From positions 1-51,209 of the forward strand of contig CAZWIZ010000011.1 of the NCBI GenBank assembly GCA_964634385.1: a stretch of 51,209 nucleotides of DNA, given 5' to 3'. How positions within the stretch are numbered: the first letter of the stretch is position 1; the number at the start of each line of letters is the position of its first letter. A program made the translations under genes and the position numbers. The notes below the pieces were generated by a model. It did not search any database. It was not told the DNA's origin and saw only the letters and a program-made list of their open reading frames with translations. Source of the DNA: JAFGXW01 sp964634385 (GTDB lineage: Bacteria; Bacillota_I; Bacilli_A; Izemoplasmatales; Izemoplasmataceae). Positions 1-8,589 of the stretch are shown here, piece after piece.

Positions 1-429
1 TAAACTTCTTTCTGCTCTTCTCGCTATACTTCTAGCAAAATCATAATATGCTCCTACTTTAGAAGTATCACTTCCTGGTAAAACAAATTTTGGTTCTATA
101 TTGCTCTTTTCTAAAAGCATTTGCTCTTTATACTCTAATTTTGAAAGATTTAAATCATCTATTTGGATCAATTTATTATTTCTGATGTTTTCATCTGTAG
201 TTGCAATTAAAGAACTTATATGCTGAAGAGTTGTTTGAATATCTTTGATTTCTTCTTTATCATTCGTATAATGATATACAATACCAAGTACACTACTAAG
301 TTCATCAATATTACCTATTAATTCAAATAATATATCACTTTTAGAATAAACTTCATTAGAATAATTTGTTGATGTTCCTTTATCACCTTTTGATGTCGAA
401 ATAAATTTATAGTTATCTATCTTTTTCAT
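1..429 (-). CDS. Cob(I)alamin adenosyltransferase, PduO type (partial)
   Basis: This is the first 143 codons of a gene that runs off the left edge. The frame opens at the ATG ending at 429 and is still open at base 1. The translation begins MKKIDNYKFISTSKGDKGTS, matching the TxxGDxGxT phosphate loop of PduO-type ATP:corrinoid adenosyltransferases. It continues with an ELIGNIDELSSVLG segment, a four-helix-bundle pattern, and the late motifs FVLPGSDTSKVGAYYDFARS and IARRAERS, the conserved (F)VLPGG..aa.lh.aRt..RRaER block. The family transfers adenosyl from ATP to cob(I)alamin, making coenzyme B12 for radical isomerases or reductases. The middle (about residues 60-100) is diverged, so substrate-level function is inferred. 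The C-terminus is outside the window. Confidence 0.82.
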   Translation of the reverse strand, partial: MKKIDNYKFISTSKGDKGTSTNYSNEVYSKSDILFELIGNIDELSSVLGIVYHYTNDKEEIKDIQTTLQHISSLIATTDENIRNNKLIQIDDLNLSKLEYKEQMLLEKSNIEPKFVLPGSDTSKVGAYYDFARSIARRAERSL

Positions 430-516
430 ATAATTATCAACCTCACTCTCTAATATTCAATTGTTTATATTATCATTATATCATTAAATCTAATGATTTA
501 GTTATAATAGATTTTA

Positions 517-556
517 AAACAATAGATGATTTCAAACTTGAAATCATCTATTGTTT
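517..556 (-). terminator. Hairpin terminator after the FNR-like reductase
   Basis: A near-perfect inverted repeat of about 18 bp (left arm 517-535, right arm 538-556) with a tiny loop lies between the end of the reductase gene and the start of the adenosyltransferase. On the minus strand it is followed by TTTTAAAA. The T-tract is short, so termination efficiency is uncertain. Confidence 0.6.
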
Positions 557-589
557 ATTACTCATCAACTTTTTTATTTCACTATAAAA

Positions 590-1267
590 TTAATATCCTG
601 TAAAACGATCATATTTTATATGTTTATCATCTATTCCTTTATCAATTAGTTGTGCTTTAATTCCGTTAATAAATCCCGGACTGCCTGAAACATAATAAAA
701 TGCTTTATTGGCGTATTTTTGTAATGCTTTATCAATTGCTGCTTTTGTATTTTCAATATTATTTTTATAATATCTATCTAAGAAATCCATATTATCAAAT
801 TCTTCTTTAAAAGGGTAAACATTTCTTCTTTCTGAATATATTAATACTGATTCTTCTTTAATCTTCATATTATCTATTTGTTTAAGTATTCCTCTTATTG
901 GAGTAATTCCAATTCCACCAGCTATAAAAACGTTATGAAATCCTTGTTTTAAAATAAATGAGCCCATAGGTCCATTAAATATCATCTTATCACCAATATG
1001 TAAATCTAACATTTTCTTTTTAAAATCACTTGGATTAGCACCTATTTGAGTCGCTATTTTTAGAATGTTCTCATCATTACTAGATGCAATACTAAGCGCT
1101 CTCACTTTTCTTCCTTCTATTTCCTTATTATCATGCATAAAAACTCCATATTGGCCTTCTATAAAAGAAATACCATTTGGAATTTTGAAATCAAAAATAT
1201 AATAATCTTCACCTACTATTGATATCTTTAATAACTCAACAGTATACTTCTTCATTTCTTTTGCCAT
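590..1267 (-). CDS. FAD/NAD(P)-binding ferredoxin reductase-family protein
   Basis: A 225-aa protein with the two-domain layout of the ferredoxin-NADP+ reductase superfamily. The flavin beta-barrel (about residues 8-105) has RALSIAS, equivalent to the RxYS FAD motif, and GPMGSF. The pyridine-nucleotide domain has FIAGGIGITPIRGIL (GGxGxTP) and the C-terminal YYVSGSPGFINGIKAQL, typical of the NAD(P)-binding half. No 2Fe-2S cysteines follow, so it is a reductase module rather than a full oxygenase reductase. The site AGGTGA lies 5 nt before the chosen ATG; a second Met at residue 5 is possible. Its electron acceptor is unknown. The adjacent cobalamin adenosyltransferase makes a cob(II)alamin reductase role conceivable, but that is inference. 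Confidence 0.85.
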   Translation of the reverse strand: MAKEMKKYTVELLKISIVGEDYYIFDFKIPNGISFIEGQYGVFMHDNKEIEGRKVRALSIASSNDENILKIATQIGANPSDFKKKMLDLHIGDKMIFNGPMGSFILKQGFHNVFIAGGIGITPIRGILKQIDNMKIKEESVLIYSERRNVYPFKEEFDNMDFLDRYYKNNIENTKAAIDKALQKYANKAFYYVSGSPGFINGIKAQLIDKGIDDKHIKYDRFTGY

Positions 1268-1366
1268 CTATATCACCTCTTTTTAAGTATAATATAATTC
1301 TAATCATGTATAAAGTAATCAGCAACTAATTAACTACTCTACATTCAGACTATTTTCAAATAAAAA

Positions 1367-1390
1367 AAGGGCTATTTTAAACAAGCCCTT
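1367..1390 (-). terminator. Rho-independent terminator of the small basic protein gene
   Basis: AAGGGCT (1367-1373) and AGCCCTT (1384-1390) form the stem. Read on the minus strand it is followed by a run of seven T, the classical intrinsic terminator layout, 12 bases past the stop of the gene ending at 1403. Confidence 0.85.
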
Positions 1391-1402
1391 ATTCTAATAG
1401 TT

Positions 1403-1678
1403 TTATTGTTCTTCATTTTCAACTATATTTTTTTCTTTTTTTGTAACTTTCTTAACAATTTTACCAACCTTTTTTTCAGCTTTTCCAGCAAAGTTTCTAA
1501 CTTTGTCAAGTTTATTATCAGAATCATATTTTTCTTTTAATTCATTTATTTTGTTTATACTTTTTTGAACAATTTTACCAGTATCTTTACCAATTTGTTG
1601 GCCTTTTTCTTCAAACGATTTTTCTAATTCAGTTCTTTCGTCAATAACTTCTTTTTTTCTTTTTTTAAATAAGCCCAT
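1403..1678 (-). CDS. Small basic coiled-coil protein, unrecognised
   Basis: A 91-aa, lysine- and glutamate-rich protein with no signal peptide or membrane segment. It starts MGLFKKRKKEV, then shows a long amphipathic helix (about residues 15-55) and a Lys-rich region KAEKKVGKIVKKVTKKEK near the C-terminus. The start is set by AAAGGAGG, 8 nt upstream of the ATG. It sits downstream of the 882-aa coiled-coil gene, 88 bases apart, and has its own terminator. The charge pattern would suit a nucleic-acid- or membrane-surface-associated protein. No family assignment is supportable. Confidence 0.65.
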   Translation of the reverse strand: MGLFKKRKKEVIDERTELEKSFEEKGQQIGKDTGKIVQKSINKINELKEKYDSDNKLDKVRNFAGKAEKKVGKIVKKVTKKEKNIVENEEQ

Positions 1679-1766
1679 AAATATACCTCCTTTATGTTTT
1701 TATTATATATAATACTTATGAATATATTATGAATTGTTATAATTTATTTTCGATAATTATTTCACA

Positions 1767-4415
1767 TTAAATATTTCTTAAATCATGTTGTAATTTTTGA
1801 TTAACGAGTGAGAGTTCTTTTTCGAGCATTGCATTATAAATCTTATGAGCTTGTTTTTTTGCTAAATCAAATGATTTAGCTTCTTCATTTAAAGCGTTTT
1901 CAATTTCAATTATTTTTAATTTATATTCATTTTTTTTAATTTTCAATTCTTCAGTTACTTCTAATATATGATTCTCGTATATTACTTCAAACTTAGCAAC
2001 ATTAATTTTATGAATATTTTCTTGGTCAATCAGAAGTTTTTTTGCTTGTATGTGGCACTCATTAATTTGTTCTTCATAATCTTTAGCTTTGATTTCTAAA
2101 TTTTCGATTACTTTTAGTCTGTAATTATTGGTTTCTTCATTTATTTCTTCTTTTAACATTTCATAATTCTTTAGTAATTGTTCTAACTCTGAAACAATAT
2201 TACGTTTTTCATAATCAAGATCCAAATTGATTTTTTTTATTACTTCTTCTTCTTTCGCAATTCTATTGTTTTTATATATTTGGTTTTCTTCTTTTGTGTT
2301 AGTATTTCGAAGCTCAGCTTCTTTAAAAAACTTATTTATAACGCTAGTTGTGGTTAAAAAACGTTCTTGAATATTTTTTAACTCTTTATCTCTTTCTTCA
2401 TTCAATAATTCAATTGCTTGATCTAACCGCGATAATTCACTATCATTAATATATGTAACTTCATTTAAAGCGTTAATCATTCTATTTTTTGAATGCTCTA
2501 ATCCTTTATTGAAGATTGATATTTTCGTGTTTATCTCATCTTGGCGTTTTTCAATTCCATGTAACTGTTTATGTTTTTTATCAGATATTTCTTTATCTAG
2601 TATTTTTATTTCTTTTTTATACGCTTTTAGATTAAGAGTGTTTTTCTTATCAACTAATGCGTTAATTTGATTATTTAAATCAGTTTTATATAATTCAAGC
2701 TTTTCTACAGCATCTTTTGAAACATTATTAATTTCGGCATAAAACATAGCTTTTTCAGTTTCATAAACTTGCTTAATCTTTTGACTGATTTTTTCAAAAT
2801 CTGTCAAAAGATATTTTCTTTCTTTTTCTAAAAATGATAATTTTAAGTCAATTCGGTTATTCATTTCCAATTCTTCATATTCAGAAAGATATTTTGCTCT
2901 ATTGATATACATATTAGAGTAATCGTTTTGATAATCTAAATATTCTTTATTAACACTTTCTTGTTTATTAAAATCATTAATATGATACTCAATAAGCTCG
3001 TTTTTTTCATTAATCTTAATTAAATGTGGTAATTCTATTTCTATAATTTTTTTATCAGTATTAAGTTTTGCTAAATTAATATCAAATTCAACTTTAGCTA
3101 ATTTTTGTTCCGTAGTTTCAGGCTGTTTATTTGTTTCAAATTCACTTTTTTTAACAGCTATGGACTCTTGATATTCAGCTTCATTTACTGAGATATCCTC
3201 GTCAAACTTTATTTTTAAAGTAGCTTGAATATTAAATTGTTTCTGAAGTTCAATATCCTTATCTCTAATTATCTCAGCTTGTTTACTCTTATTATTTGCA
3301 AAGTATTCATTATATACATTTAATTCTTCTTCAAGTTGTTTTCTTGTATTAAGAATTAACATTTGTAAATCATTTGTTAATTTTGCTTTACATACTTCAA
3401 TTTGGTATAATTTGTCTTCTTTAAATTTAACAAATTCAATTTTAATATTAGCAATTTTATTATTATTTTCAGTAATAAAATCGTTCTTTATTTTACTTAA
3501 AATAATATGTTTATCTTGGTGTTCTTTTAATAATAATTTTAATTCTTTTTCCATCTCTTTTTCTAAAGAAATGATATTTCTTTTATGTTCTTTAGCAGAT
3601 CTATTATCACCTTCTGCTATTGCCTTCTTTAGAAATTTTTGATGTCGAGTTACTCTCGTATCTAAAGTAGCTCTTATAGCATTTTCTTTGTTTTTAAATT
3701 TATTTTCTTCATTTAATATATTTTCTTCTAAATCAGCTAATTTCTTTTCATAGGGTTGTACAGAAGCTAGAAGCATCTCATCAATTTTAAGTTGATTTTT
3801 TTCAATTTCTTTATTTATTTTTTTAATTTCTTTTTCAGATAAAATTGTTAATTTTTCCGCTGAAGCCTCTCTTTTTTCGTTTAAATCAACAACAAGACTT
3901 TCATATTTTTCTTGCGTTTCTTTTAATTCATTAACTAAACTTAGAATGTCTTTTTCACCTTGTTTAATAATCTTAAGTTTTTCCTTTTCATTAGTAGCTA
4001 TTTCTCTTTTATATTGTTTATTGATATCGTTTATTAATTTCTCATTATTAGTATTTAATTCAGCTAATATGTCATCTAATGTTTGAAGAGGATTATTTTG
4101 TTTATCTAACTTTATTATTAAAGTGTTTTTATATTCAATATCTAATTTTTTAATACGATTTTCAATATCTTTTATTGCAGCAGCATTATTTATCTTGATT
4201 TCTTTCAATTTTTCTTTATATTTGTTTTTTATTTCTTTATCTCTAACTTGATGACTTTTCATCTCTTTATTTAGTGTCTTTGTTAATCCCATAGTATTAG
4301 AAGAAAATTCTTTAGCTAGTTTAACATTCAACTCCGCTATTGCATTTTCTTTTTTTTGAACAGTTCCATAATTCTTGTGAAGTGATTTTTCAAATAATTC
4401 GTTTTTGTCTACCAT
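1767..4415 (-). CDS. 882-aa coiled-coil protein
   Basis: Almost the whole chain is charged heptad-type helix dominated by Lys, Glu, Asn, Ile and Leu, with very few Gly or Pro breaks. No Walker A or B motif, hinge domain, signal peptide or membrane helix is visible, so it is neither a complete SMC nor a Rad50-like ATPase. The tail ends LSLVNQKLQHDLRNI. AAGGAGG lies 8 nt before the ATG, supporting this start. Long coiled-coil proteins in wall-less or near-wall-less bacteria are often cytoskeletal or scaffold elements, but nothing here proves that. The gene is expressed toward the small basic coiled-coil gene and could share its function. Confidence 0.75.
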   Translation of the reverse strand: MVDKNELFEKSLHKNYGTVQKKENAIAELNVKLAKEFSSNTMGLTKTLNKEMKSHQVRDKEIKNKYKEKLKEIKINNAAAIKDIENRIKKLDIEYKNTLIIKLDKQNNPLQTLDDILAELNTNNEKLINDINKQYKREIATNEKEKLKIIKQGEKDILSLVNELKETQEKYESLVVDLNEKREASAEKLTILSEKEIKKINKEIEKNQLKIDEMLLASVQPYEKKLADLEENILNEENKFKNKENAIRATLDTRVTRHQKFLKKAIAEGDNRSAKEHKRNIISLEKEMEKELKLLLKEHQDKHIILSKIKNDFITENNNKIANIKIEFVKFKEDKLYQIEVCKAKLTNDLQMLILNTRKQLEEELNVYNEYFANNKSKQAEIIRDKDIELQKQFNIQATLKIKFDEDISVNEAEYQESIAVKKSEFETNKQPETTEQKLAKVEFDINLAKLNTDKKIIEIELPHLIKINEKNELIEYHINDFNKQESVNKEYLDYQNDYSNMYINRAKYLSEYEELEMNNRIDLKLSFLEKERKYLLTDFEKISQKIKQVYETEKAMFYAEINNVSKDAVEKLELYKTDLNNQINALVDKKNTLNLKAYKKEIKILDKEISDKKHKQLHGIEKRQDEINTKISIFNKGLEHSKNRMINALNEVTYINDSELSRLDQAIELLNEERDKELKNIQERFLTTTSVINKFFKEAELRNTNTKEENQIYKNNRIAKEEEVIKKINLDLDYEKRNIVSELEQLLKNYEMLKEEINEETNNYRLKVIENLEIKAKDYEEQINECHIQAKKLLIDQENIHKINVAKFEVIYENHILEVTEELKIKKNEYKLKIIEIENALNEEAKSFDLAKKQAHKIYNAMLEKELSLVNQKLQHDLRNI

Positions 4416-4610
4416 TAAAAATTCCTCCTTTTCCCTATTAAGTCTATTTTACCATTAAATACGGATAGATAGTATTAATTTTTATAAAAGAGAATATAAC
4501 AAAATAATATTTTTTCTATTTTTGCCACAATATAAAGACATTTTTATTGATTGTTTTCATATGTACAATGATATTAATTTTCTTTAACAACTATATTGAA
4601 CTACTAAAAA

Positions 4611-4633
4611 ATGCCCTAAAATATATAGGGCAT
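4611..4633 (-). terminator. Rho-independent terminator of the hydrolase operon
   Basis: ATGCCCTA and TAGGGCAT form the stem. On the minus strand it is followed by a six-T run. It lies 45 bases after the stop of the alpha/beta hydrolase. The rest of 4416-4677 shows no gene. Confidence 0.82.
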
Positions 4634-4677
4634 TCATCTATATTACACAACTCTTTAGAAATAATTTTTAAAACTTA

Positions 4678-5598
4678 TTATTTTACTTTTTTAAGCCAAT
4701 CCATAATGAATTTATATGTGTAATCTTTATTTTTTTCATTCAGAACTTCATGTCTAGCATCTTTTACAATTTCTAATGTAAGATTAGTGAATCCGTTTGA
4801 TTCATATAATTCTTTAATACTCTTTACTCCTTCTCCATGTTCTCCAACAGGGTCTAATACTCCTGAAATAAATAATAATGGTATATTCTTTGTAGATAAA
4901 AGAACATTTAATTTATTTACATTTAAGATTCCTTTAAAGAACTCATTATAAAATCTTGTTGAATAAGTATATCCACAAAGTGGATCTTTTACATACTTAT
5001 CAACTATCTTTTCATCTGAAGTAATCCAATCAAAATCAGTTCTTCTTGGTTCAAATTCTTTTATTAATGGCATATTTAACTGTTTCGCCATAAAAGGACT
5101 TCTATTATTTTTAGGATTAAATAAATTCATTACTGAAGTTATTAATAATGGAACTAATGCTTTTTTAAGTCCATAAACAGGAAGTGTTCCCATAATAATT
5201 GCTGAATCAGAAGCTTCAGGATATGCGGAAATAAATTTTCGCGCAATAATACTTCCCATTGAATGTCCTAATGTAGTTATTTTTATATTTGGTAAATCTT
5301 TTTTTATTTTACTATTAACAATATTACAGTCATCAATTATATCATCCCATTTATCATTCTTTGTAAAAATTCCTACTTCATTTTTACTGTTAACACTTTT
5401 TCCATGTTTGCGATGATCATGTACATAAACAGCATAAGAGTTTTTCGCTAAAAAATTAGCAAAATCCAAATATCTTTCCTTATGTTCTCCCATACCATGT
5501 AAAATATGAACAACACCTACTACATTTTCAGGTATAATCTTAAAGCAACTAATTTTAATGTCTTTATTTCCTTTTACTTTAAATCTTTTAACTTCCAT
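4678..5598 (-). CDS. Alpha/beta hydrolase, lysophospholipase/monoglyceride lipase-like
   Basis: A 306-aa serine hydrolase of the lysophospholipase (Hydrolase_4) group. An oxyanion region HILHGMGEHKERY is followed by YVHDHRKHGKS, the nucleophile elbow GHSMGS, an acid-residue segment LFISGVLDPVGEHGEGV and the catalytic His in DARHEVLNE. No signal peptide is present, so it is cytoplasmic or peripheral at the membrane. Likely substrates are monoacylglycerols or lysophospholipids (family inference). A longer frame starts at 5625, but the ATG at 5598 is preceded by GAAGGA at good spacing and avoids overlapping the preceding pcp gene, so I chose it. It lies 17 bases after pcp and is probably cotranscribed. 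Confidence 0.82.
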   Translation of the reverse strand: MEVKRFKVKGNKDIKISCFKIIPENVVGVVHILHGMGEHKERYLDFANFLAKNSYAVYVHDHRKHGKSVNSKNEVGIFTKNDKWDDIIDDCNIVNSKIKKDLPNIKITTLGHSMGSIIARKFISAYPEASDSAIIMGTLPVYGLKKALVPLLITSVMNLFNPKNNRSPFMAKQLNMPLIKEFEPRRTDFDWITSDEKIVDKYVKDPLCGYTYSTRFYNEFFKGILNVNKLNVLLSTKNIPLLFISGVLDPVGEHGEGVKSIKELYESNGFTNLTLEIVKDARHEVLNEKNKDYTYKFIMDWLKKVK

Positions 5599-5615
5599 CT
5601 TTTCCTTCTTTCTGA

Positions 5616-6212
5616 TTATAAGCAAGCCTTAATTGCATCTATAATCGCTTCTAATATAATACTTAATGGTAATGAACTAATATTTTCATCATCAAGTTGT
5701 TCACTCATGAAAGGCACATGAATAAATCCAGCTTTTATTTTTAAATCATTTTCTTTAATATAATGTAATACATGATACATTAAGTTATTACAAACATATG
5801 TCCCTGCTGAAGATGATATTTCAACTGGTATTTTCTTTACTTCAATATTTTTAATTATTTTTCTAAGTGGTAAAGTTGAAAAATAAGCATTTTCACCTGA
5901 AGGGACTATTACTCTATCAATTAATTTATTTCCTTTATTATCCATTGATTTTGAATCATTAATATTTATAGCTATTCGTTCTAAACTAATAGTTTTTCTT
6001 TCACCAGCTAATCCTAAATTTATAATAATATCTGGATTAGTATTTTCAATTATTGGTATTAACATGGTAAAGCATTCGTCATATACTACAGGTAATTCAA
6101 CTTTTATTAATTCGTTCCCATAAATGCTTTTTGGTAGCAACTTCAAAACTTCTTGTGTTGGATTTTCTTTATTTTTTAAAAATGCAGAAAATCCAGTTAT
6201 TAATATTTTCAT
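5616..6212 (-). CDS. pcp: Pyroglutamyl-peptidase I
   Basis: A 198-aa member of peptidase family C15, close to the usual length of about 200-215 aa. It begins MKILITGFSAFLKNKENPTQ, the conserved start of the family. The catalytic Glu lies in ISLERIAIN, the catalytic Cys in SSSAGTYVCNNLMYHVL and the His in GFIHVPFM. It removes N-terminal pyroglutamate from peptides in the cytoplasm. This fits the oligopeptide importer and M29 aminopeptidase elsewhere in the window as a peptide-catabolism set. It is first gene of a two-gene unit with the downstream hydrolase. Confidence 0.93.
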   Translation of the reverse strand: MKILITGFSAFLKNKENPTQEVLKLLPKSIYGNELIKVELPVVYDECFTMLIPIIENTNPDIIINLGLAGERKTISLERIAININDSKSMDNKGNKLIDRVIVPSGENAYFSTLPLRKIIKNIEVKKIPVEISSSAGTYVCNNLMYHVLHYIKENDLKIKAGFIHVPFMSEQLDDENISSLPLSIILEAIIDAIKACL

Positions 6213-6246
6213 AACTTGTCACCTCAATTAATTATATCATTAGAAT

Positions 6247-6280
6247 AAAAAAAATACCCTATTAATATAGGATATTTTTA
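6247..6280 (-). terminator. Terminator left behind the GH16 remnant
   Basis: On the minus strand ATATCCTAT pairs with ATAGGGTAT (one G-U wobble) and is followed by eight T. It overlaps the stop codon of the decayed glucanase frame, so the remnant still has its transcription terminator. Confidence 0.65.
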
Positions 6281-6694
6281 TTGAAATATTTTAATGTCTT
6301 TAATAATTAATAATTGTGGAAAACAATTATTATCTATTTTCCCACTTTTACCACCAATTGCTAAATTAATAATAATGTAAAAATATTCATCAAATGGCCA
6401 TCCTTTATGTGATGAATCATAACCATTTTTTCCTTTAGTATATCTAGCAATTTCTTTATCATCTACATAATAAATAATTGCATTTTCATTCCATGTTTGT
6501 GAATACTTATGAAAATTATCAGTTAATCCTTTTTGATAATATTCACTATGATATTATTGAGGATTACGATGATTATATGTTTCTATATGAATGGCTAAAA
6601 ATAGATTATCTATAACCTTATTAGTATAAAATTGTACATCATTATTATACCAATATATATCAAATAAATATCCAAAGACTAAATCACTTTCGTT
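6278..6694 (-). pseudogene. Decayed glycoside hydrolase family 16 (laminarinase-like) C-terminal remnant
   Basis: The minus strand reads in one frame from 6694 to a stop at 6278, interrupted by an in-frame TAA at 6554-6556. The translated pieces include FLAIHIETYNHRNPQ, then after the stop NFHKYSQTWNENAIIYYVDD and GWPFDEYFYIIINLAIGGK. These match the second half of GH16 beta-glucanases (FHxYxxxW...I.WYVDG, then WPFD..FYIILNLAVGG). The upstream half with the catalytic ExDxxE motif is absent, being cut by a stop just before 6694. So this is an inactivated fragment of a secreted beta-1,3-glucanase-type enzyme. It fills the otherwise gene-free stretch between pcp and oppA. Confidence 0.78.
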
Positions 6695-6742
6695 TTATGT
6701 ATAGCATAATAATAATTTTATTTACATATATCTCATAAAAAA

Positions 6743-6765
6743 AAGGAATCCAATTTGGATTCCTT
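6743..6765 (-). terminator. Rho-independent terminator of oppA
   Basis: AAGGAATCC / GGATTCCTT forms a 9-bp stem with a 5-nt loop, followed on the minus strand by eight T. It lies just beyond the oppA stop and closes the opp cluster. Confidence 0.88.
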
Positions 6766-6780
6766 AATCTTTAAATTTTA

Positions 6781-8460
6781 TTATTTTGCTTCAATTGAAG
6801 CTTTTGAGAAGTCTACAGATCCAAGAACTGAACGTCCCCAATCAACTATATAGCTTTTAGCTAACATAGAATCAGTATAGTGATATACTGGGATAATTGG
6901 CATATCAGTCATGAACATTTCTTGTGCTTCATATAATTTAGCGAAATGAATAGCAGGATCACTTGTTGCTTGTGATTCTGATAATAAAGTATCAAATGCA
7001 TCATTATAGTAATTTGGATCATTATATGAGTTAGTAGAAGCAAAAATACTTAATAATCCAGAAGGATCCATAAAGTCAGTAAGCCATCCACCACGTGCGA
7101 TAGAGAAATCTCCAGCACTTCTAGTTGCTTGGAATACAGCCCATTCTTGATTTGCTAAAGGCATTGTGAATCCAAGGTTAGTTTGCCACATTTCTTGAAC
7201 CATTTGAGCGATTAATTGATGACCTTCAGAAGTATTATATAATAATTCTTCTTTTTCAAGTTCAGCTTTTAATTGATCAACTGAAAGTCCTAATTCACTA
7301 GCAGCTGTTGCGAATAATGTAACAGCTTCAGCATAATTACCATCATCTGTAACAAGTCCATATGTACCTGCTTCAGCGAAGAAATCATTATCATTGTTAT
7401 CTAAGAATCCTGGAGGAACAAATCCACCAGCTGGAACTTGTCCAGCACCTAAAACTTCAGTGATTGCTTCTCTATCTATTGAATAAGATAAAGCGTTTCT
7501 TAAGTTAACATTAGACCAAATTCCGTCATCTGTGTCAGAACCTAAAACGTAACCATCATTATTGTCGCCATCACCGTTTTCATCCATATTGAAACTGTAA
7601 TAGTAAGTTCCAAGTAATGGGTAAACATGAAATTCATCAGATTCTGCGATTAAGATTGGCACTTCTGCAGTAGGAACACTAGGAATAAAGTCTAAATCGC
7701 CAGCGTTGTAAGCAGCATATGCAGTAGATGCATCATCAATAAATTTACCATTGATAACATCAATCATAACAGTATCAGCTTGCCAGTATTCATCATTTTT
7801 AACTAATTTTAATCCTTCACCGATTGTATATTCAACTAATTTAAAAGGTCCATTTGAAACATAAAGTTCAGGATCTTTTGCCCATATACCATCTGGTCCT
7901 GCTTCAACAGCTTCTTGTTTTACTGGTAAGAAGTGGTAGAAAGCAGTAAGTGATACAAGGTAAGCAGTAGGATTCACTAATTTAACTTCGAAAGTATAAT
8001 CGTCAACAGCTTTAATGCCAACAGCATCAGCAGTTCCTTCACCTTCAGCAAAACTTTGTGCACCAACTACATTTGTATATTCCCAAATCCAGCTATATTC
8101 TGAAGCTGTTTCTGGATTCATACCATGTAACCATGAATAAACAAAATCATTTGCAGTTAATGGAGTTCCATCACTCCAGTTAGAATGTCTTAAATGGAAT
8201 GTAACTGTTAACCCGTCAGCAGAAGTTTCCCAACTTTCAGCGATACCTGGGTAAACAATACCATTAATTTCTCTAACTAAACCTTCAAATGTTTGGTTAA
8301 TAACATCTCCACCATCACTAGCTCCATTTAATGTTGGATCTAGAGTTGCTGGATCTGCACCGATGTTCCAATTTAAAACAACGTCTTCTTCTTCAGTTTT
8401 ACAAGCAGAAAGACCTAAAACTAGAACTAATGAAACTAAAACTAATAATAATTTTTTCAT
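6781..8460 (-). CDS. oppA: Oligopeptide ABC transporter, substrate-binding lipoprotein
   Basis: A 559-aa family 5 solute-binding protein. It has a lipoprotein signal MKKLLLVLVSLVLVLGLSAC with the lipobox Cys at residue 20. The mature part shows the family hallmarks NWNIGADPATLDP, LTVTFHLRHSNWSDGTPLTANDFVYSW near residue 100 (written here without its middle as SDGTPLTANDFVYSW), NGPFKLVEY, and LRNALSYSIDREAI. It captures peptides outside the cell for the OppBC channel. It lies last in the order oppB-C-D-F-A and has its own extended -10 promoter, which would allow binding protein to be made in excess over permease, as is usual for Opp systems. Confidence 0.93.
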   Translation of the reverse strand: MKKLLLVLVSLVLVLGLSACKTEEEDVVLNWNIGADPATLDPTLNGASDGGDVINQTFEGLVREINGIVYPGIAESWETSADGLTVTFHLRHSNWSDGTPLTANDFVYSWLHGMNPETASEYSWIWEYTNVVGAQSFAEGEGTADAVGIKAVDDYTFEVKLVNPTAYLVSLTAFYHFLPVKQEAVEAGPDGIWAKDPELYVSNGPFKLVEYTIGEGLKLVKNDEYWQADTVMIDVINGKFIDDASTAYAAYNAGDLDFIPSVPTAEVPILIAESDEFHVYPLLGTYYYSFNMDENGDGDNNDGYVLGSDTDDGIWSNVNLRNALSYSIDREAITEVLGAGQVPAGGFVPPGFLDNNDNDFFAEAGTYGLVTDDGNYAEAVTLFATAASELGLSVDQLKAELEKEELLYNTSEGHQLIAQMVQEMWQTNLGFTMPLANQEWAVFQATRSAGDFSIARGGWLTDFMDPSGLLSIFASTNSYNDPNYYNDAFDTLLSESQATSDPAIHFAKLYEAQEMFMTDMPIIPVYHYTDSMLAKSYIVDWGRSVLGSVDFSKASIEAK

Positions 8461-8496
8461 TTCAAACCCTCTTTCTTTTTCTATATTTTATGCTAT

Positions 8497-8525
8497 ATTT
8501 TACCACTTTTTACTTATATATGCAA
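8497..8525 (-). promoter_or_regulatory. Extended -10 promoter of oppA
   Basis: On the minus strand TTGCAT (8525-8520) and TAAAAT (8502-8497) are separated by exactly 17 nt. The TGG just before the -10 gives a TGn extended element. It lies about 37 bp upstream of the oppA start. Confidence 0.7.
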
Positions 8526-8589
8526 GTTTTTATGAGCATTAGCACATATGAAAGTGTTAACATAGCTTTTGATTAGCCATTTAATAATT

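Noticed and set aside
3412..3642. Plus-strand open frame of 76 codons
   Set aside because: It lies entirely within the coiled-coil gene on the other strand; it has no ribosome site or family match, so it is a shadow.
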